Positions 6,997 to 9,782 of a stretch of DNA of 9,782 nt are shown piece by piece. Source of the stretch: Pseudomonadota bacterium (lineage in GTDB: Bacteria > Desulfobacterota > Syntrophia > Syntrophales > UBA5619); the NCBI GenBank assembly GCA_018827585.1, contig JAHJXP010000042.1:1-9782 (forward strand). Direction: 5' to 3'. Both the position numbers and the translations under genes were made by a program. The notes under the pieces were generated by a model, which saw nothing but the letters and a program-made list of their open reading frames with translations, had not been told where the DNA came from and searched no databases. Every line of letters begins with the position of its first letter. The stretch's first letter is position 1.

Positions 6997-7069
6997 TTAG
7001 CAGTAGGATGGTCTGGTCTGATCCAAGAGATGACAGAGAAGATTCCATCAGCATTTTTTTGGGGGGGCT

Positions 7070-8062
7070 ATGAAACATCAATTTCTCTTGAGCTTGTATG
7101 CATTCTTCTTTTTTTCTTTTCTGAACGCCTGCGCAACTATCCAGAAACCAGAAGTTAAGTCAATCGATACAACACCTCAAATCAGTAAAACTCAAATCCA
7201 GCAATCCCCAGAAGCAAAAAAGGGCCTAAAGAGAAAAGTTGCCGTTGGCCGATTTACCAATGAGACAAAATACGGGCAGAGCTTCTTTCTCGATGATCAG
7301 AAGGACCGGACCGGAAAACAGGCCGTCGATATTCTGTCCAATAAATTATTACAGACCGAGAAATTCATTATTTTGGAACGGGCGGATTTAGATAAGATTC
7401 AGAAGGAACTGGCCATCGGGAGAGCTGCCCCCCTCAAGAACATGGCTGATTACATCGTAGTTGGATCGGTCACGGAGTTCGGCAGAAAAGATACGGGCGA
7501 GGTCGGTATCTTTAGCCGAACAAAGAGGCAGACAGCCTTTGCAAAGGTTCATGTGCGCATGATTGATGTCGCCACGGGCCAGGTTATTTATTCGGAAGAC
7601 GGTGAAGGAACAGCCTTCGCCGAGGCAGGAACGGTGTTCGGCGTCGGCGGCCGAGCCGGCTACGATTCCACCCTGAATGACAAGGCTTTGGAAGCGGCCA
7701 TTACGAATCTGGCATCAAATATCATTGAGAAACTCCTTGATAAACCGTGGCGGGGATACGTTCTTGGGCAGGAGGACAGTCAACTTATCATTTCCGGCGG
7801 CAAGTCACAGAATATCAAAGAGGGAGATTCTTTTTATGTTTATCTTGAAGGAAGGAAGGTAAAGAATCCTCAGACGAACATGGAGGTAACTTTACCGGCA
7901 AAGAGACTTGCTAAAATCAAGGTCTCTGCGACCTTGGGGGATACACCTGAAAATGAGGTCTCCCTAGCTATGGTGATTGAAGGGAACACAAATCTTGCCG
8001 AGTATAAGGTAAAAAATGATTACAGCAGTTTATTCATAGGGGAATTTAAGGAGGGCAATTGA
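7070..8062 (+). CDS. CsgG/HfaB-family outer-membrane lipoprotein
   Basis: The 330-residue product starts with a lipoprotein signal ending L-N-A-C, so C21 is the predicted lipidated residue. The next residue is Ala, not an inner-membrane-retaining Asp. Residues about 54-223 match the CsgG fold: KVAVGRFTNET (56-66), LLQTEKFIILERADLDKI (93-110), DYIVVGSVTEF (127-137) and VRMIDVATGQVIYS (162-175). CsgG forms a secretion pore for curli, and HfaB anchors holdfast; many relatives are uncharacterised. Residues about 228-315 (LIISGGKSQNIKEGDSFYVY, 239-258) resemble the small beta domain of FlgT-type proteins, which is inference. No curli subunit gene is visible. It is the first of four consecutive lipoprotein genes. 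A T7-G7 run ends 2 bases before the ATG and replaces a normal ribosome-binding site. The sequence is clearly AT-richer than the alr-ddl operon. Confidence 0.85.
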   Translation: MKHQFLLSLYAFFFFSFLNACATIQKPEVKSIDTTPQISKTQIQQSPEAKKGLKRKVAVGRFTNETKYGQSFFLDDQKDRTGKQAVDILSNKLLQTEKFIILERADLDKIQKELAIGRAAPLKNMADYIVVGSVTEFGRKDTGEVGIFSRTKRQTAFAKVHVRMIDVATGQVIYSEDGEGTAFAEAGTVFGVGGRAGYDSTLNDKALEAAITNLASNIIEKLLDKPWRGYVLGQEDSQLIISGGKSQNIKEGDSFYVYLEGRKVKNPQTNMEVTLPAKRLAKIKVSATLGDTPENEVSLAMVIEGNTNLAEYKVKNDYSSLFIGEFKEGN

Positions 8063-8064
8063 TC

Positions 8065-8385
8065 ATGGTCAGAAAGCTGATCCTTTTAGGTTTGCTTTTG
8101 TTTTCGATCATCAGTTGCGGATATTATGAAGGTGTCGTGCAGCCGACTCCAAGAAGCTATGTCGCTTTTATAGGAAATACCAGTGGTGCGGTGGCGGTTA
8201 TAGATGATGCCATAACGCTGAATCTCGATAAGGAACTCCAGGAAATGGATGGAAGGGAAAAGACAGTTCTTTTTCAGATCAGCCCAGGAAAACATAAAGT
8301 GATTGTGACTAGGATGGGACAGGAAGTCGTCAATCGGATCATCATCATCACCGATGGTGCAACGAAGGAAATTCAGGTGCCATGA
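8065..8385 (+). CDS. Small PEGA-like lipoprotein
   Basis: A 106-residue protein with signal MVRKLILLGLLLFSIISC; C18 is the likely lipidated cysteine (lipobox I-I-S-C). The mature part is all-beta in appearance. Its end, ISPGKHKVIVTRMGQEVVNR followed by a run of Ile and TDGATKEIQVP, looks like a PEGA-type surface domain (short beta repeat around a PG-x-h-x-v motif). The family assignment is tentative. Strong AAGGAGGG (8048-8055) lies 9 bases before the ATG at 8065; a TTG at 8059, overlapping the previous stop, is possible but too close to it. Its stop overlaps the next start (ATGA at 8382-8385), so the genes are translationally coupled. A partner role in the CsgG-like lipoprotein assembly is inferred from position. 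Confidence 0.75.
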   Translation: MVRKLILLGLLLFSIISCGYYEGVVQPTPRSYVAFIGNTSGAVAVIDDAITLNLDKELQEMDGREKTVLFQISPGKHKVIVTRMGQEVVNRIIIITDGATKEIQVP

Positions 8386-8792
8386 ATTATTTAAAAATTG
8401 GATGCATCGTTGCTTTGGCTATTTTTCTATCTGGTTGTGCAGCGCAGCGCATGTACTACTGGGGAGACTATTCAAATACCCTTTACCAGTCAAAAAAACA
8501 TCCCTCCGATCAGTCCAACCTTGGTCACCAGCAAGCTCTTGAAAACATTATTGAAGAATCGGGGAAAAATAATTTACGGATTCCACCCGGGGTCTATGCA
8601 GAGTTGGGTTACGTCTATTTCCGTCAAAACAAAAAAGATCTGGCGATTCAAAATTTCAAAATGGAGAAGCAGTTATACCCGGAATCCACCCTCCTCATGG
8701 ATCGATTGGAAAACGCGGTCAAACTTGCGGACAAACCCAAGCCTTCCGAAAGCAACACCTCGGAAGTACAGCCAAGCAAACCGGATAAATAG
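8382..8792 (+). CDS. DUF4810 lipoprotein
   Basis: A 136-residue lipoprotein with lipobox L-S-G-C (C19). The family hallmark YYWGDYSNTLYQSKK follows shortly (residues 25-39). A helical TPR-like hairpin comes next (PPGVYAELGYVYFRQNKKDL, then a segment ending YPES), and a Pro/Ser/Lys-rich tail closes the protein. DUF4810 proteins are small envelope lipoproteins of unknown biochemical role that are typically encoded between CsgG-like and DUF799 genes, exactly as here. The start overlaps the previous stop by four bases, and the gap to the next gene is 8 bases. The family call rests on the motif and the neighbourhood. Confidence 0.82.
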   Translation: MNYLKIGCIVALAIFLSGCAAQRMYYWGDYSNTLYQSKKHPSDQSNLGHQQALENIIEESGKNNLRIPPGVYAELGYVYFRQNKKDLAIQNFKMEKQLYPESTLLMDRLENAVKLADKPKPSESNTSEVQPSKPDK

Positions 8793-8800
8793 GAGAAAGA

Positions 8801-9508
8801 ATGAACAAGTCCGGTATCATCAATAAAAACAACTATTTATTACTGATAATCGTGATCTTGATGGGCGTTTCTTTAAGTGCTTGCGCCCCTAAAATGGTTA
8901 CGAAAGCGGATAAATTCCCCCTTTTATATGAGGAGTCTCCGGCTTCAATCCTGATACTGCCGCCTATGAACGAATCGACAGCGGCGGAAGCCAAGGATTA
9001 TTACGCCACAACCATTCAGGAACCCCTTTCTTTCAATGGATATTACGTCTTCCCCTACGAGATTACGACCGAGATTCTTAAGATGGAAGGCATCTATGAC
9101 GCAGAATTAATGAAGGATCTTCCCCTTCAGAAATTCAGGGAATACTTCGGCACGGATGCGGTTCTGTTTACCACCATCAAAAAATGGAACCTTTCTTACA
9201 TGGTCCTTGCGGCCAACCTCACCGTATCAGTTGATTGTGAATTGAAATCAACGAAGTCCAACGCTACTATCTGGCAATATAACGGAACTGTGGTGGTCGA
9301 TCTCTCCGGTGGAAGTATGGGAGGAGGTATTGCCGGTCTTATTGTCAAGGCTATTGTGACAGCCATAAGTTCCGCCATGGCGGACTATGTCCCCCACGCC
9401 CGCACTGCAAATTATATGGCCCTCAGCACTTTGCCTTACGGGAAATATCACTCACTCTATGGGAAAGATCGGGAGCAAAAGTTCATAGAGCAAACCCGGC
9501 CTCAATAA
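8801..9508 (+). CDS. GNA1162/DUF799-family lipoprotein
   Basis: A 235-residue lipoprotein with lipobox L-S-A-C (C28) after a long hydrophobic segment. The mature protein begins with the family features SILILPPMNEST (about 49-60) and EPLSFNGYYVFP (about 74-85). It goes on through FREYFGTDAVLFTTIKKW and ends in a Gly-rich stretch (GGSMGGGIAG) and a conserved-looking C-terminal region. GNA1162 is the Neisseria member of this family, an outer-membrane-associated lipoprotein whose function is not established. AGGAGA (8791-8796) gives good spacing to the ATG. It is the last gene of the lipoprotein operon and is followed within 11 bases by a strong terminator hairpin. Confidence 0.85.
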   Translation: MNKSGIINKNNYLLLIIVILMGVSLSACAPKMVTKADKFPLLYEESPASILILPPMNESTAAEAKDYYATTIQEPLSFNGYYVFPYEITTEILKMEGIYDAELMKDLPLQKFREYFGTDAVLFTTIKKWNLSYMVLAANLTVSVDCELKSTKSNATIWQYNGTVVVDLSGGSMGGGIAGLIVKAIVTAISSAMADYVPHARTANYMALSTLPYGKYHSLYGKDREQKFIEQTRPQ

Positions 9509-9518
9509 TGGATTCCTG

Positions 9519-9562
9519 GGGATAAATAGGGACAGATATCTCTCTCTATTTATCCCTTTTTT
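9519..9562 (+). terminator. Intrinsic terminator of the lipoprotein operon
   Basis: GGGATAAATAG (9519-9529) pairs perfectly with CTATTTATCCC (9546-9556). The stem can extend inward three more pairs with one G-T wobble, leaving a 10-base loop. Six T follow at 9557-9562. It begins 10 bases after the last lipoprotein stop and separates that operon from the next gene. Confidence 0.9.
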
Positions 9563-9581
9563 CAATGAATCGAGCTCTGTC

Positions 9582-9782
9582 ATGAAACCCGCCCGCATCG
9601 TGTTTATGCTCATCGCCCTTCTTCTGCTGCCGCCGCGGCATCTTTTCGCCGGCGACATAGCCTCTCAGTATTACGACCTTCGGGAGAAGGAGATCCGGCA
9701 GTTCGCCTTCGATCTCTTCCACACGGGCGAGCACTACCGGGCGATCACCGAGGCCAAGCGCTACGCCTCATTCTTCCCCACA
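9582..9782 (+). CDS. Exported protein, probably TPR-type (N-terminal part only)
   Basis: The frame runs from ATG at 9582 to the window edge (67 codons) without a stop. The N terminus MKPARIVFMLIALLLL is a signal peptide with probable cleavage after L-F-A (A23), so the protein is periplasmic or outer-membrane-bound. The visible mature part, especially FDLFHTGEHYRAITEAKRYA followed by SFFP, has the spacing of the first helix pair of a tetratricopeptide or BamD-like repeat. Base composition is GC-rich again, like the alr-ddl operon and unlike the lipoprotein genes. The ribosome-binding site is weak. The gene is cut by the window, so the family cannot be settled. Confidence 0.7.
   Translation, partial: MKPARIVFMLIALLLLPPRHLFAGDIASQYYDLREKEIRQFAFDLFHTGEHYRAITEAKRYASFFPT

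Noticed and set aside
6964..7158. 64-codon open frame starting in the ddl-lipoprotein gap
   Set aside because: It crosses the promoter region and overlaps the CsgG-like gene in another frame, with no ribosome-binding site.

Overview
The window looks like chromosomal DNA of a Gram-negative, deltaproteobacterium-like organism (Desulfobacterota or a relative). This rests on the many outer-membrane lipoproteins, a CHASE2 signalling protein, GC-rich core genes, and intergenic repeats of a kind I associate with those genomes. The lineage is an inference from gene families and repeats; no 16S or marker gene is present.

Layout. Bases 1-137 hold the tail of an unrecognised gene. A tRNA-Thr(CGT) lies on the minus strand at 374-449, with its own promoter (494-521) and intrinsic terminator (331-366). 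Bases 522-1039 hold no credible gene but are dense in inverted repeats. They look like two dispersed intergenic repeat elements (about 590-690 and 800-946) plus a perfect 11-bp GAAA hairpin. Bases 1040-6942 are a tightly packed plus-strand operon of four genes: an ion-transporter-superfamily permease, a CHASE2 membrane protein, an alanine racemase with a large extra C-terminal domain, and a D-Ala-D-Ala ligase family protein. Gaps between these genes run from 4 to about 42 bases.

After a promoter-like site at about 6968, a visibly AT-richer operon (7070-9508) encodes four proteins that all carry lipoboxes: a CsgG/HfaB-like protein, a small PEGA-like lipoprotein, a DUF4810 protein and a GNA1162/DUF799 protein. 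It closes with a strong intrinsic terminator (9519-9562). GC-rich sequence then resumes with the start of an exported, probably TPR-type, protein (9582 to the window end).

How the genes may work together. Racemase plus ligase supply D-Ala and D-Ala-D-Ala for peptidoglycan. The racemase's extra domain and the linked membrane sensor hint at regulation or a specialised role, but this is inference. The lipoprotein operon matches the recurrent CsgG-DUF4810-DUF799 envelope module.

The two most striking observations are these. First, the CHASE2 protein appears to be a class III adenylate cyclase that has lost its last membrane helix and entire catalytic domain by an in-frame internal deletion, leaving sensor and C-terminal tail joined. 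Second, the alanine racemase carries about 270 extra residues with no recognisable family.
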